From the NCBI RefSeq assembly GCF_003259195.1, contig NZ_QJPK01000016.1, forward strand, positions 1 to 64,000: DNA of 64,000 nt. Reading direction: 5' to 3'. This document shows, one piece after another, positions 45,076-53,645 of this stretch. The DNA comes from Paracoccus sediminilitoris. GTDB taxonomy: Bacteria; Pseudomonadota; Alphaproteobacteria; Rhodobacterales; Rhodobacteraceae. The position numbers and the translations under genes were made by a program. Position 1 is the stretch's first letter, and every line of letters starts with the position of its first letter. Under the pieces are notes generated by a model. The model saw only the letters and a list, made by a program, of their open reading frames with translations, ran no database searches and was not told the origin of the DNA.

Positions 45076-46014
45076 ATGACACAGATGCCCGACACCTCCC
45101 GCCCCATCAAGATCGGCACCCGCGGATCGGTTCTGGCATTGGCCCAAGCCCATGAGACGCGCGACCGGATGATGGCTGCGCACGGCTTGCCCGCTGATGC
45201 CTTCGAAATCGTCGTCATCAAGACGACCGGCGACCGGATCACCGATCGCCCCTTGAAGGAGATCGGCGGCAAGGGCCTCTTCACCCGAGAGATCGAGGAG
45301 GCCCTGACCGCAGGCGCAATCGACATCGCGGTCCATTCCATGAAGGACATGCCGACGCTGCAGCCCGACGGTCTGATCATCGACTGTCTGCTGCCTCGGG
45401 AAGATGTGCGCGACGCATTCGTCAGCCCTCATTTCGGTTCGATTTCGGACCTCCCGCTTGGGGCGACGGTCGGTTCGTCAAGCTTGCGCCGGCGCGCCCA
45501 GCTGGCACATCGTCGTCCCGATCTGATCTTGGTCGAATTCCGCGGTAACGTTCAGACAAGGTTGAAGAAACTGGATGATGGCGTGGCCGTCGCGACGTTT
45601 CTGGCAATGGCAGGTCTTCGCCGTCTGAACATGGTGCATGTGGCCCAAAGCGGCATCGATCCTGCCGAAATGCTGCCTGCTGTCGCCCAAGGCGCCATCG
45701 GTGTCGAGCGTCGCGCCGATGACACACGGATCGCTGACCTGCTGAAGCCGTTGCACGATGCCGAGACCGGCCTGCGCGTCGCGGCCGAGCGGGCGTTCCT
45801 GAAGCGTCTGGATGGTTCCTGTCAGACGCCCATCGCGGGTCTGGCCGAAGTCATCGGCGATGGTCTGACTTTGCGCGGAGAGATCTTGCGCCCCGATGGC
45901 AGTGCGGTCGTCAGCGGTACCAGAAATGGCGGCGTGGCCGATGGTGCCGCGATGGGTACGGATCTGGCGGAGGAACTGCTGACGCGGGGCGGACCGGGCT
46001 TCATGACCCTATGA
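45076..46014 (+). CDS. hemC: Hydroxymethylbilane synthase (porphobilinogen deaminase)
   Basis: 312 residues. IKIGTRGSVLALAQAHETRDRM, the catalytic Asp region GAIDIAVHSMKDMPT, GSSSLRRRAQLAHRRPDL and RGNVQTRLKKLDDG are the conserved blocks. Cys249 in DGSCQTPIAG carries the dipyrromethane cofactor. It joins four porphobilinogen units to the linear tetrapyrrole preceding uroporphyrinogen III. ATG 45076 is chosen by homology; the frame is open through to 44890, antisense to hemE, and is not coding there. The 3' end is convergent with lexA across a strong hairpin. Confidence 0.95.
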   Translation: MTQMPDTSRPIKIGTRGSVLALAQAHETRDRMMAAHGLPADAFEIVVIKTTGDRITDRPLKEIGGKGLFTREIEEALTAGAIDIAVHSMKDMPTLQPDGLIIDCLLPREDVRDAFVSPHFGSISDLPLGATVGSSSLRRRAQLAHRRPDLILVEFRGNVQTRLKKLDDGVAVATFLAMAGLRRLNMVHVAQSGIDPAEMLPAVAQGAIGVERRADDTRIADLLKPLHDAETGLRVAAERAFLKRLDGSCQTPIAGLAEVIGDGLTLRGEILRPDGSAVVSGTRNGGVADGAAMGTDLAEELLTRGGPGFMTL

Positions 46015-46051
46015 TGGGGTCGCTGCGCGATCATGTCGCAGGACCATCATC

Positions 46052-46075
46052 GGGCGCGCCAAGAATGGCGCGCCC
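46052..46075. terminator. Bidirectional terminator between hemC and lexA
   Basis: GGGCGCGCCA / TGGCGCGCCC is a perfect 10-bp stem with loop AGAA, centred between the convergent hemC and lexA stops. The plus-strand side is followed by a short AT-rich stretch. Confidence 0.72.
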
Positions 46076-46084
46076 GTATCATCT

Positions 46085-46807
46085 TCAATAACTGCGGATC
46101 AGCCCAACCAGGCGGCCCTGAATGCGCACCCGGTCTTCAGGCAGCAATCGGGTTTCGTAGGCAGGATTCGCGGCTTCAAGGGCAATCATCGCGCCCTTGC
46201 GACGATAGCGCTTCAGGGTCGCTTCCTGATCGTCGACCAATGCCACGATGATGTCACCGGTTTCAGCCGTATCCTGTTCACGGATCACCACCACGTCGCC
46301 GTCGTTTATTCCGGCGTCGATCATCGAATCGCCGGTCACTTCCAGCGCATAGTGATGTTCGCGCCCTGTCAGCATTGTCCCGGGAACCGCAACGTGATGC
46401 GACACCTCGGAAATGGCTTCAATGGGCACGCCGGCGGCGATGCGACCCATCAAAGGCAACTGCACGGCGGGGCTGTCCACCACGGTCATGGCCCCGCGCG
46501 GCCGCGAGGGCCGCGTGTTGGAGATCACGCGCGGCGTGAATGCGGGCTTGGCCCCGGTCTCCGGTTCCGCCGCATCGGCCAAGTGCGCCAGTGCGTCCGG
46601 CAAACGCAGGACTTCCAACGCGCGGGCGCGATGGGGAAGGCGCCGGATGAACCCACGCTCTTCAAGTGCGGTCACAAGACGATGGATCCCCGACTTGGAC
46701 CTGAGGTCCAAGGCATCCTTCATCTCGTCGAATGACGGCGGTACGCCATCGCGAACCATCCGCCTCTGGATGAATTCCAGCAGTTGGATCTGCTTTTTTG
46801 TCAACAT
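46085..46807 (-). CDS. lexA: LexA repressor, SOS response
   Basis: 240 residues, the alphaproteobacterial length. The N-terminal winged helix ([17 protein letters not shown]...[32 protein letters not shown]) binds DNA. A linker rich in Pro/Arg leads to the autocleavage site Ala125-Gly126 (GRIAAGVP), with catalytic Ser161 (GDSMIDAG) and Lys199 (EATLKRYRR). RecA filaments trigger self-cleavage and derepress SOS genes, here predictably imuB-dnaE2. It has its own promoter with a LexA box (46827-46866), so it is autoregulated, although the moeA operon ends just upstream on the same strand. Confidence 0.96.
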   Translation of the reverse strand: MLTKKQIQLLEFIQRRMVRDGVPPSFDEMKDALDLRSKSGIHRLVTALEERGFIRRLPHRARALEVLRLPDALAHLADAAEPETGAKPAFTPRVISNTRPSRPRGAMTVVDSPAVQLPLMGRIAAGVPIEAISEVSHHVAVPGTMLTGREHHYALEVTGDSMIDAGINDGDVVVIREQDTAETGDIIVALVDDQEATLKRYRRKGAMIALEAANPAYETRLLPEDRVRIQGRLVGLIRSY

Positions 46808-46826
46808 GGCCCGGCCTCATCGATAT

Positions 46827-46866
46827 GTTCCGTTAATGTTCTAGCCGATGGCCCGAATCACGTCAA
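46827..46866 (-). promoter_or_regulatory. lexA promoter with LexA box (autoregulation)
   Basis: On the minus strand TTGACG (-35, at 46861-46866), a 17-nt spacer and TAGAAC (-10, at 46838-46843) are followed by the box GAACATTAACGGAAC (46827-46841), which overlaps the -10. The -35 lies in a palindrome CGTCAATCATTTGACG (46861-46876). The GAAC-N7-GAAC form equals the site before imuB. Confidence 0.88.
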
Positions 46867-46903
46867 TCATTTGACGCAGTGAAGATAAAAAAACAGTTAA
46901 TTG

Positions 46904-48082
46904 TCAGAGACCAAGAGGAATGTACTCCATCACCTTGCCGGGGCGTCGCGCGGGATCGTGGGCCGGACGGATCAACAGGGCATCAGCCTGCGCCATCAAG
47001 GAAAGCCGGGCGGAATCCTGATCCTCGAAAGGGGTGATCACGGGTATGTCGCCCGCGCGATCCATGCGGGCCCGCAGATAGTGCTGGCGCGGCCCCTCGG
47101 CAGGCAGCTCGCGTCCAAGCCGGGCGCGACCGGTCAAGATATCCGCCGGAAGACCCTGCATCGCGCGTATCAGAGGTTGCATGAACAATACCCCGCAGGT
47201 CATTGCTGAAACTGGGTTTCCCGGCAGGCCCAGCATGACCGAATCGCGCAGTCGTCCAGCCATCAGCGGCTTTCCGGGCCGCATTGCGATCTTGTAGAAG
47301 GCGCGATCCAATCCCAGTTCCGCCGCGATCTTGCCGATCAGATCGTGATCGCCGACCGACGCGCCACCGATGGTCACGATCAGGTCGGCATCACCCGCTG
47401 CCGTGAAACTTTCGCGTAGGCTTTCATCCGTATCCTGGGCAATGGGCAGGATGCGGGGCACGCCCCCCGCCTGCGACACCATCGCCGCAATCGCCAAGTC
47501 ATTGGAGCTGATGATCTGTCCGGGTCGCGGATCACTGCCCGGAGGCAGAAGTTCGTCACCGCCGGCAAGAATGGCCACACGCGGCTGCTTGGCCACAGTG
47601 ACGGTCGGCAGGTTCATGGCCGCCAGCAGGCCGATATGGGCGGCCGTCAGGATCCGCCCGGCTTCCACCTGATCACCCTTGACGAAATCATTGCCCCGGG
47701 CCCTGATATTGCTGCCCGATGACCGTGTCTGGACGCGGATGCTGTCCCCGTCACGCAGGATGTTTTCCTGCAATTCGACATGGTCGAACCCGGCGGGAAC
47801 GGGCGCGCCGGTGAAAATCCGGATGGCCTGGCTTGGGCCGGGTTGCCCCGTCCAGGGATGTCCTGCCGCGGCGGTGCCGACGACCTGAATGGGACCCGAC
47901 ATATCGGCGGCGCGCATGGCATAGCCATCCATCGCCGACGCATCAAAGGGCGGCTGTGTCAGTCGGGACACGGCGGGTTCCAGCAATGCCCGACCGTGTG
48001 CCTGTGCCAAGGGCACGGTTTCAGCGACAGGTGCCTTGGCCAGCGCCAAAACGCGTTCCAGGGCCTCGGGGACGGTGATCAT
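46904..48082 (-). CDS. moeA: Molybdopterin molybdotransferase
   Basis: 392 residues. The N-terminal part shows [22 protein letters not shown], the central domain [50 protein letters not shown], and the molybdopterin-binding MoCF block [22 protein letters not shown], with the active-site region [15 protein letters not shown]. It inserts molybdate into adenylylated molybdopterin, the last step of Mo-cofactor synthesis. It is the last gene of trpG-trpD-ung-trpC-moaC-moeA, and its start overlaps the moaC stop by 4 nt. lexA lies 96 nt beyond with its own promoter. Confidence 0.94.
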   Translation of the reverse strand: MITVPEALERVLALAKAPVAETVPLAQAHGRALLEPAVSRLTQPPFDASAMDGYAMRAADMSGPIQVVGTAAAGHPWTGQPGPSQAIRIFTGAPVPAGFDHVELQENILRDGDSIRVQTRSSGSNIRARGNDFVKGDQVEAGRILTAAHIGLLAAMNLPTVTVAKQPRVAILAGGDELLPPGSDPRPGQIISSNDLAIAAMVSQAGGVPRILPIAQDTDESLRESFTAAGDADLIVTIGGASVGDHDLIGKIAAELGLDRAFYKIAMRPGKPLMAGRLRDSVMLGLPGNPVSAMTCGVLFMQPLIRAMQGLPADILTGRARLGRELPAEGPRQHYLRARMDRAGDIPVITPFEDQDSARLSLMAQADALLIRPAHDPARRPGKVMEYIPLGL

Positions 48083-48552
48083 GGCTGCGCCTCATAGAGG
48101 CCCGATTTCCCGCCCTCTTTTCTAAGCAACCGGATATCGGTGATCTGCATCCCCTTTTCAGCCGCCTTGAGCATATCATAAATGGTCAGGCAGGCGGTCG
48201 TCACCGCCGTCAGGGCCTCCATCTCAACGCCCGTCCGACCCGTGGTGCGCACCGTCGCCGTGACGCGGATGCCGGGCAGGGTGTCATCGGGGATCAGTTC
48301 CAGCGCGACCTTGGCGATGGGCAGGGGATGACACAAAGGGATCAGATCGGCGGTCCGCTTGGCACCCATGATGCCTGCCAGCCGCGCGACGCCCATGACG
48401 TCACCCTTGGCGGCCCCGCCCTTGGCCAGGGCCAGCGTGTCGGTGGTCATGATGACACAGCCCGTCGCCACGGCCTCGCGTGCGGTTTCTTCCTTGCCGG
48501 AGACATCGACCATGTGGGCCTGACCGGCGGCGTCGAAATGGGTCAGGCTCAT
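48079..48552 (-). CDS. moaC: Cyclic pyranopterin monophosphate synthase accessory protein
   Basis: 157 residues. [57 protein letters not shown] and [33 protein letters not shown] are standard MoaC blocks with the catalytic Lys in the [12 protein letters not shown] region. It rearranges the MoaA product into cyclic pyranopterin monophosphate. It is coupled by 4-nt overlaps to trpC before and moeA after. The moaC-moeA pair inside the trp operon is common in Rhodobacteraceae; moaA sits separately at 30.2 kb. Confidence 0.95.
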   Translation of the reverse strand: MSLTHFDAAGQAHMVDVSGKEETAREAVATGCVIMTTDTLALAKGGAAKGDVMGVARLAGIMGAKRTADLIPLCHPLPIAKVALELIPDDTLPGIRVTATVRTTGRTGVEMEALTAVTTACLTIYDMLKAAEKGMQITDIRLLRKEGGKSGLYEAQP

Positions 48553-49340
48553 GCCGGTACGTCCAAAATGGCGCGGGTCGCTGCGGCGACGTCATCCTGG
48601 CGCATCAGGCTTTCGCCGATCAGGAAACGGCGCGCGCCGACCCGCATCATGTCAGCCAGATCCGCAGGCGCGAAAAGACCGCTTTCGCAGACCACCTGAC
48701 GGTCGGCGGGAATGCGCGGCGCCAGTTCGCGCGTCACATCAAGGGTGACGTCGAAGGTCTTGAGATTACGGTTGTTTATCCCGATCATCGGAGATTTGAG
48801 GCGCAGGGCGCGATCCAGTTCATCCGCGTCGTGCACCTCGATCAGGGCGTCCATGCCCCAATGGGTCGCGGCATCTTCCAGTTCGGCCGCCAGAACGTCG
48901 TCGACCGAAGCCATGATGATCAGGATGCAATCGGCACCCCATGCCCGCGCTTCGGCAACCTGATAGGTGTCATGCAGGAAATCCTTGCGCAGAGCCGGCA
49001 GATCGCAGGCATCGCGCGCGGCGGTCAGATAGTCCGGCGCCCCCTGAAAGCTGGGACCGTCGGTCAGGACCGACAGGCAGGCCGCGCCCCCGGCCTGATA
49101 GGCGCGGGCCAGTTCAGCGGGCGCGAAATCGGACCGGATCAGGCCTTTCGACGGGCTGGCCTTCTTGATTTCGGCGATCAGCGCCGGACCGGTCTTGGCC
49201 GTCGCATCAAGGGCTCGGGCAAAGCCACGGGGGGCCGAAGCGGCACGTGCGGCGGCCTCGACATCGGCCAGCGGACGCGCGGCCTTGGCGGCGGCGATTT
49301 CGTCCAGCTTGTAGGCCTTGATCTTTTCCAGAATATCCAT
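48549..49340 (-). CDS. trpC: Indole-3-glycerol phosphate synthase
   Basis: 263 residues, a single-function TrpC without fused Trp[21 protein letters not shown] starts the barrel; then [23 protein letters not shown] (catalytic Lys), [40 protein letters not shown] and [13 protein letters not shown] follow. It closes the indole ring in tryptophan synthesis. It lies between ung (42 nt upstream) and moaC (4-nt overlap). trpF, trpB and trpA are outside the window, as usual for a split alphaproteobacterial trp pathway. Confidence 0.95.
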   Translation of the reverse strand: MDILEKIKAYKLDEIAAAKAARPLADVEAAARAASAPRGFARALDATAKTGPALIAEIKKASPSKGLIRSDFAPAELARAYQAGGAACLSVLTDGPSFQGAPDYLTAARDACDLPALRKDFLHDTYQVAEARAWGADCILIIMASVDDVLAAELEDAATHWGMDALIEVHDADELDRALRLKSPMIGINNRNLKTFDVTLDVTRELAPRIPADRQVVCESGLFAPADLADMMRVGARRFLIGESLMRQDDVAAATRAILDVPA

Positions 49341-49382
49341 GGGTCCGGTTCTAACGCTGCGAGTGTGTCGAGGGAAGGGGAC

Positions 49383-50018
49383 CTATGCGGTCCAATCGAT
49401 CGGTTGGCGGCCCTGATTGGCCAACCAGTCATTGATCCGGCTGAAAGGCCGACTGCCAAAGAAGCCCCGCCGCGCCGACAGGGGCGAGGGATGGGCCGTG
49501 GCAATCACCAGATCCTGCGGTCTGGCCAGATCGGCCAGCGTCTTCTGCGCATGGTTGCCCCACAGAAGGAAGGCCAGCGGCCCATGGTCCTGTGCTGCGG
49601 CAACGGCCTGTCGGGCCAGATGATGCCAACCCCATTTCGCATGTACGCCCGCTTGGCCCGGCAGGACGCTGAGTGCGCTGTTCAGCAGCAGCACCCCCTG
49701 ACGCGCCCATCCCGACAAGTCGCCGGTCGGGGGCGTCGCACCCACATCGTCCTGCAGTTCGGCAAAGATGTTGCGCAGCGACCGTGGCAGCGGTGTTTCT
49801 GCCGTGACGGAAAAGGCCAATCCGTTGGCGTGGCCGGGTGTCGGATAAGGGTCTTGGCCCAGAATGACGACGCGGGTTTCTGCGGGACTGGTGGCCTGCA
49901 GCGCCGCAAAGACGTTGTCCGCGCCGGGCAGCCAGTCCTGACCCGCCAGCCGGTTGCGAATGGCGGGCCATTCCTGTTGAAAAAAGGGCAGGTCGGCCCA
50001 GGCTTCCGGCGGGGTCAT
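49383..50018 (-). CDS. ung: Uracil-DNA glycosylase
   Basis: 211 residues, family 1. The water-activating loop is GQDPYPTPG with Asp56. ANGLAFSV and [23 protein letters not shown] follow, then LLWGNHAQ, and the minor-groove loop [17 protein letters not shown] with His176. It removes uracil from DNA, the first step of base-excision repair of deaminated cytosine. It is inserted between trpD (ATGA overlap) and trpC (42-nt gap) in an otherwise biosynthetic operon, so it should be co-transcribed with tryptophan genes. No LexA box precedes it. Confidence 0.94.
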   Translation of the reverse strand: MTPPEAWADLPFFQQEWPAIRNRLAGQDWLPGADNVFAALQATSPAETRVVILGQDPYPTPGHANGLAFSVTAETPLPRSLRNIFAELQDDVGATPPTGDLSGWARQGVLLLNSALSVLPGQAGVHAKWGWHHLARQAVAAAQDHGPLAFLLWGNHAQKTLADLARPQDLVIATAHPSPLSARRGFFGSRPFSRINDWLANQGRQPIDWTA

Positions 50019-51034
50019 GCCTCGGGCGGGCCGGTCACTTGGGACAGCGCGACAAGGCGGGCCTTGGCAGCCCCGCTGTCGATGGATTCAGCGGCCATCC
50101 GCGCGCCGTCGCGGAGGTCGGTCACCTTGTCGGCCACCAGCAAGGCCGCTGCCGCGTTCAGCAGCACGGCGTCGCGATAGGCGCCGGTCTGGCCCTCCAA
50201 CAGGGCGCGGAAGGCGGCGGCGTTCTGTTCGGGTTCGCCGCCGATGATGTCCTCGAACGGATGACGCGGCAGGCCGGCATCCTCGGGCGAGATGGTGAAT
50301 TCGGTGATCTGGCCGTCCTTGAGGGCGGCGACATGGCTTTCGGCGGCGATGCTCAGCTCATCCGTGCCATCGCCGCCATGGACCAGCCAGGCCGCATCGG
50401 AACCCAGATCGCGCAGCACCTCGGCCATGGGGCGGATCCACTGGGCGCTGAAGGCACCGGTCAACTGGCGCCGGACGGCTGCGGGATTTGTCAGTGGGCC
50501 CAGAAGGTTAAAGACGGTTCTTGTCCCAAGCTCCGCGCGCGGCGGGCCGACATGGCGCATGGCCGGGTGGTGCATCGGCGCCATCATGAAACAGATGCCC
50601 GCATGGTTCAGGGCCTGTTGCGCAACGGCAGGCCCGCCCATGACGTTGATGCCCATCTTGACCAGCGCATCCGCAGCGCCCGATTTCGACGACAGGTTGC
50701 GGTTGCCGTGCTTGGCGACGGGCACGCCCGCGCCCGCCACAACGAAGGCCGTCGCGGTCGAGATGTTCAGCGTGCCCTTGCCGTCGCCACCCGTTCCGAC
50801 GATGTCCATGGCACCTGCGGGCGCGGTCACGCGGTTCATGCGGTTGCGCATGGCGCGGGCTGCGGCGGCAATTTCCTGGACGGTTTCGCCGCGCACGCGC
50901 AGGGCCATCAGCAGGCCGCCGATCTGGGCGGGAGTGGCAGCGCCGTCGAACAGGGCGGAAAAGGCGGTTTCGGCCTCGGGGCCGGTCAGCGGACGGGTCG
51001 CGGCGATCCCGATCAACGGGCGGATGTCGGTCAT
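50015..51034 (-). CDS. trpD: Anthranilate phosphoribosyltransferase
   Basis: 339 residues. The PRPP and Mg sites appear in [85 protein letters not shown] is the anthranilate-binding part. It transfers phosphoribose to anthranilate in the second tryptophan step. Its start overlaps the trpG stop by 4 nt and its own stop overlaps the ung start by 4 nt, so the insertion of ung is tight and translationally coupled. Confidence 0.95.
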   Translation of the reverse strand: MTDIRPLIGIAATRPLTGPEAETAFSALFDGAATPAQIGGLLMALRVRGETVQEIAAAARAMRNRMNRVTAPAGAMDIVGTGGDGKGTLNISTATAFVVAGAGVPVAKHGNRNLSSKSGAADALVKMGINVMGGPAVAQQALNHAGICFMMAPMHHPAMRHVGPPRAELGTRTVFNLLGPLTNPAAVRRQLTGAFSAQWIRPMAEVLRDLGSDAAWLVHGGDGTDELSIAAESHVAALKDGQITEFTISPEDAGLPRHPFEDIIGGEPEQNAAAFRALLEGQTGAYRDAVLLNAAAALLVADKVTDLRDGARMAAESIDSGAAKARLVALSQVTGPPEA

Positions 51035-51621
51035 GCGGCGGCCTCTGCCTTGGTGCAGCGGGACAGGAAGGTGCGGATCATCTCGTGTCCGTTTTCAGAG
51101 GCGATGGATTCGGGGTGGAACTGCACGCCTTCGATCGGCAGATCGCGGTGGATCAGCCCCATGATCGTCCCGTCATCCGAGGTCGCGGTGACGCGCAGGC
51201 AATCGGGCAGGCTTTCGGGCTGCACAGTCAGCGAATGATAGCGCGTGGCATTCATGGGCGAGGGGAGGCCTGCGAAGACCCCCGTGCCGTCATGGCTGAT
51301 CGCATCGACCTTGCCATGCAGGATGCGCGTCGCGCGCACGATCTTGCCACCAAAAGCCTGGCCGATCGACTGATGGCCCAGGCACACGCCCAGCAGCGGG
51401 ATGCGCCGATCCGCGGCCGCCTTGATCAGGTCCAGACAGATGCCCGCCTGATCGGGATCGCAGGGACCCGGAGAGATCACGATGCCGTCGGGGTCCAGCG
51501 CCAGCGCCTGATCGACGGTCAGTTGATCGTTGCGGCGCACCGTGACCTCGGCCCCCGCTTCGCCCATGTAATGGACCAGGTTCCAGGTGAAGCTGTCGTA
51601 ATTGTCGATCAGAAGGATCAT
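51031..51621 (-). CDS. trpG: Anthranilate synthase component II (glutamine amidotransferase)
   Basis: 196 residues, a class I glutamine amidotransferase. [18 protein letters not shown] begins the protein, [11 protein letters not shown] is the oxyanion strand, Cys80 in [15 protein letters not shown] is the nucleophile, and the His/Glu pair lies in [11 protein letters not shown]. It supplies ammonia to TrpE, which is encoded about 4 kb away on the other strand. It is first in its operon. The wording does not exclude a shared role with aminodeoxychorismate synthase, but trpD directly downstream favours tryptophan. Confidence 0.94.
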   Translation of the reverse strand: MILLIDNYDSFTWNLVHYMGEAGAEVTVRRNDQLTVDQALALDPDGIVISPGPCDPDQAGICLDLIKAAADRRIPLLGVCLGHQSIGQAFGGKIVRATRILHGKVDAISHDGTGVFAGLPSPMNATRYHSLTVQPESLPDCLRVTATSDDGTIMGLIHRDLPIEGVQFHPESIASENGHEMIRTFLSRCTKAEAAA

Positions 51622-51801
51622 CGGCTTGGCACCTTGTCGTCAGGGAACTTGGATCTTCGCGCGGCGGCGTGAACGGAGGCGGTGAATGGGGGCGGTTTCC
51701 CCCCGCAAAAGCGTCCGCTATAGATGGGGCAAAGCGCGGCCAAGGGTCAAGACCGGGCGATCAAAATGGCGCGACGGCGCCGCGAAGGACAAGAGGGGCA
51801 G

Positions 51802-52401
51802 ATGGCACGGGGAATTCTGACAGGCGCGGTTCATGGTGCGCTGCTGGGCGCGGCGGCCTTGGTGGGGCTGTCGTTGCTGGCGCCCCTGCCGCAGCCGCAG
51901 GACGCATCGCCGATGGTCGCCACCCCCGACGAAGGGGCGACACCTTCGGGGCGGATGGACCTGCCGGTGGGGTCGGAATTCGGGCGTGCGGGGGATGTGG
52001 CTCCGCGTGCGCCCACGCCGATCCGTGCTGGCGAAAGCGAACGTCAATCCGAACCCGTGGCGGTCACCGCCCCCGTGGCCGAGCCCGCGCCGCGCCCCGT
52101 GACGGATGACAATGCCAGGCCCGATACCCTTGCGGGAGACAGCATGCCGGCGCAGAGCCAGCCCGCGCCCTTCGATGCGGCCCCTGGCCTGCAACTGCCC
52201 GGTGGCGCCGCGGATGCGCCGATGACGCGCAGCCTGCCGGGGCTGGCGCCCGATGCACCCCAGGACAGCCTGCCGCAGCTGGCGGACAGCCCCAATGCTC
52301 AGGACGCGCAGCCCGATCCGGCCCCCGAGATGCCCGCACCGGGGCTGGACCTGTCGCTGCCCCCCGATCTGACCGATCTGCGCAAGATGGAGCGTAACTG
52401 A
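51802..52401 (+). CDS. Membrane-anchored, proline/aspartate-rich protein of unknown function
   Basis: 199 residues from ATG 51802 (AAGAGGGG 4 nt upstream); an in-frame ATG at 51724 is possible but gives an odd basic leader. One N-terminal membrane helix (GALLGAAALVGLSLLAPLP) is followed by about 165 residues of low-complexity Pro/Ala/Asp sequence, probably disordered and periplasmic. The N-terminus resembles the start of divergent polysaccharide deacetylase proteins in Rhodobacteraceae, but no deacetylase domain follows: the frame stops at 52401 and an aminotransferase begins 1 nt later. It may be a genuine short protein or the remnant of a longer one. Confidence 0.65.
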   Translation: MARGILTGAVHGALLGAAALVGLSLLAPLPQPQDASPMVATPDEGATPSGRMDLPVGSEFGRAGDVAPRAPTPIRAGESERQSEPVAVTAPVAEPAPRPVTDDNARPDTLAGDSMPAQSQPAPFDAAPGLQLPGGAADAPMTRSLPGLAPDAPQDSLPQLADSPNAQDAQPDPAPEMPAPGLDLSLPPDLTDLRKMERN

Positions 52402-52402
52402 C

Positions 52403-53578
52403 ATGAACCCGATCAACCCCGCCCTGGCCGCCACCTTTGCCCCGCCGGTCATGGAGGCGCGCCGCTGGTTGCAGGGCGTCGATTTCCCGCCCGACCGGCC
52501 GCTGATCAATGTCAGCCAGGCGGCTCCCGTCGATCCGCCACCCCTGGGCCTGCGCCAGGCCATCGCCGACGCCGCGCTGAACCGCCCCGAGGCGCATCTT
52601 TACGGTCCGGTGCTGGGCAATGGCGATCTGCGCGACGCGGTGGCGGCTCGGTTCGGCGCCGCCTATGGCGGGTCGCTGACGGGCGGCAACGTGGCGATCA
52701 CGCAGGGCTGCAACCAGGCCTTCTGTGCGGCAATGGCGACATTGGCCGGGGCGGGGGACCAGGTGATCGTGCCGACACCCTGGTATTTCAACCACAAGAT
52801 GTGGCTGGACATGTCCGGCGTTCAGACGGTGCCCTTGCCCTGTGGCGCGGCGATGTTGCCCGACCCCGAGGAGGCGCGCGCCCTGATCACCCCGCGGACC
52901 CGCGCGATCGTGCTGGTGACGCCGAACAACCCATCGGGGGCGGAATATCCGGCCGAGCTGGTGGGGCGCTTCTTCGATCTGGCGCAAAGCCATGGGCTGG
53001 CGCTGGTGGTGGATGAGACCTATCGCGATTTCGACAGCCGCACAGGCGCGCCGCATGACCTGTTCCAGCGCCCCGATTGGGATCGCACGCTGGTCCAGCT
53101 TTACAGTTTTTCCAAGGCCTATCGCCTGACCGGGCATCGGGTCGGTGCGCTGGTCGCAGGCCAGGACCGCCTGGCCGAGGTCGAGAAATTCCTGGATACG
53201 GTCGCGATCTCTCCGTCGCAGCTGGGGCAGGTGGGGGCGGTCTGGGGGCTGGCGAACCTGGACGACTGGCTGGCCGGCGAACGGGCCGAGATCCTGGCCC
53301 GCCGCCGTGCCACCGAAACCGCGCTTGCTGATCTGACCGGTTGGACGCTGAAAAGTGCCGGGGCGTATTTTGCCTGGGTGGAATATCCCTTCGCCGAAAG
53401 CTCGGCCGATCTGGCACGGCGCATGGTGTCGGAGATCGGGGTGCTGGCGTTGCCTGGAACGATGTTCACGCCCGAAGGCGACCCGACCGGCGCGCGCCAT
53501 CTGCGGCTGGCCTTTGCCAATGTCGATGCGGACGGGATCGCGCAATTGGCAGGGCGGCTGGCACAGCTTGGGGCCTGA
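52403..53578 (+). CDS. Class I/II PLP-dependent aminotransferase
   Basis: 391 residues, fold type I. LYGPVLGNGDLRDAVAARFG and ITQGCNQAFCAAMATLAGAGDQVIVPTPWYFN form the cofactor site start, VTPNNPSGAEYPAELV carries the conserved Asn-Pro, VVDETYRDF the PLP-ring Asp/Tyr, and SFSKAYRLTGHRVG the Schiff-base Lys238; a later Arg in ARHLRLAFAN should bind the substrate carboxylate. It transfers amino groups between an amino acid and a keto acid; the substrate is unknown, aspartate- or aromatic-type being possible. It starts 1 nt after the preceding stop and is followed by ppiD. Confidence 0.85.
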   Translation: MNPINPALAATFAPPVMEARRWLQGVDFPPDRPLINVSQAAPVDPPPLGLRQAIADAALNRPEAHLYGPVLGNGDLRDAVAARFGAAYGGSLTGGNVAITQGCNQAFCAAMATLAGAGDQVIVPTPWYFNHKMWLDMSGVQTVPLPCGAAMLPDPEEARALITPRTRAIVLVTPNNPSGAEYPAELVGRFFDLAQSHGLALVVDETYRDFDSRTGAPHDLFQRPDWDRTLVQLYSFSKAYRLTGHRVGALVAGQDRLAEVEKFLDTVAISPSQLGQVGAVWGLANLDDWLAGERAEILARRRATETALADLTGWTLKSAGAYFAWVEYPFAESSADLARRMVSEIGVLALPGTMFTPEGDPTGARHLRLAFANVDADGIAQLAGRLAQLGA

Positions 53579-53645
53579 TCCACTTGTGGCGCGGGGCGCG
53601 GCGTCCTAAAGACGGCAAAGACACGACCACGAGGAAGGCCGCGCC

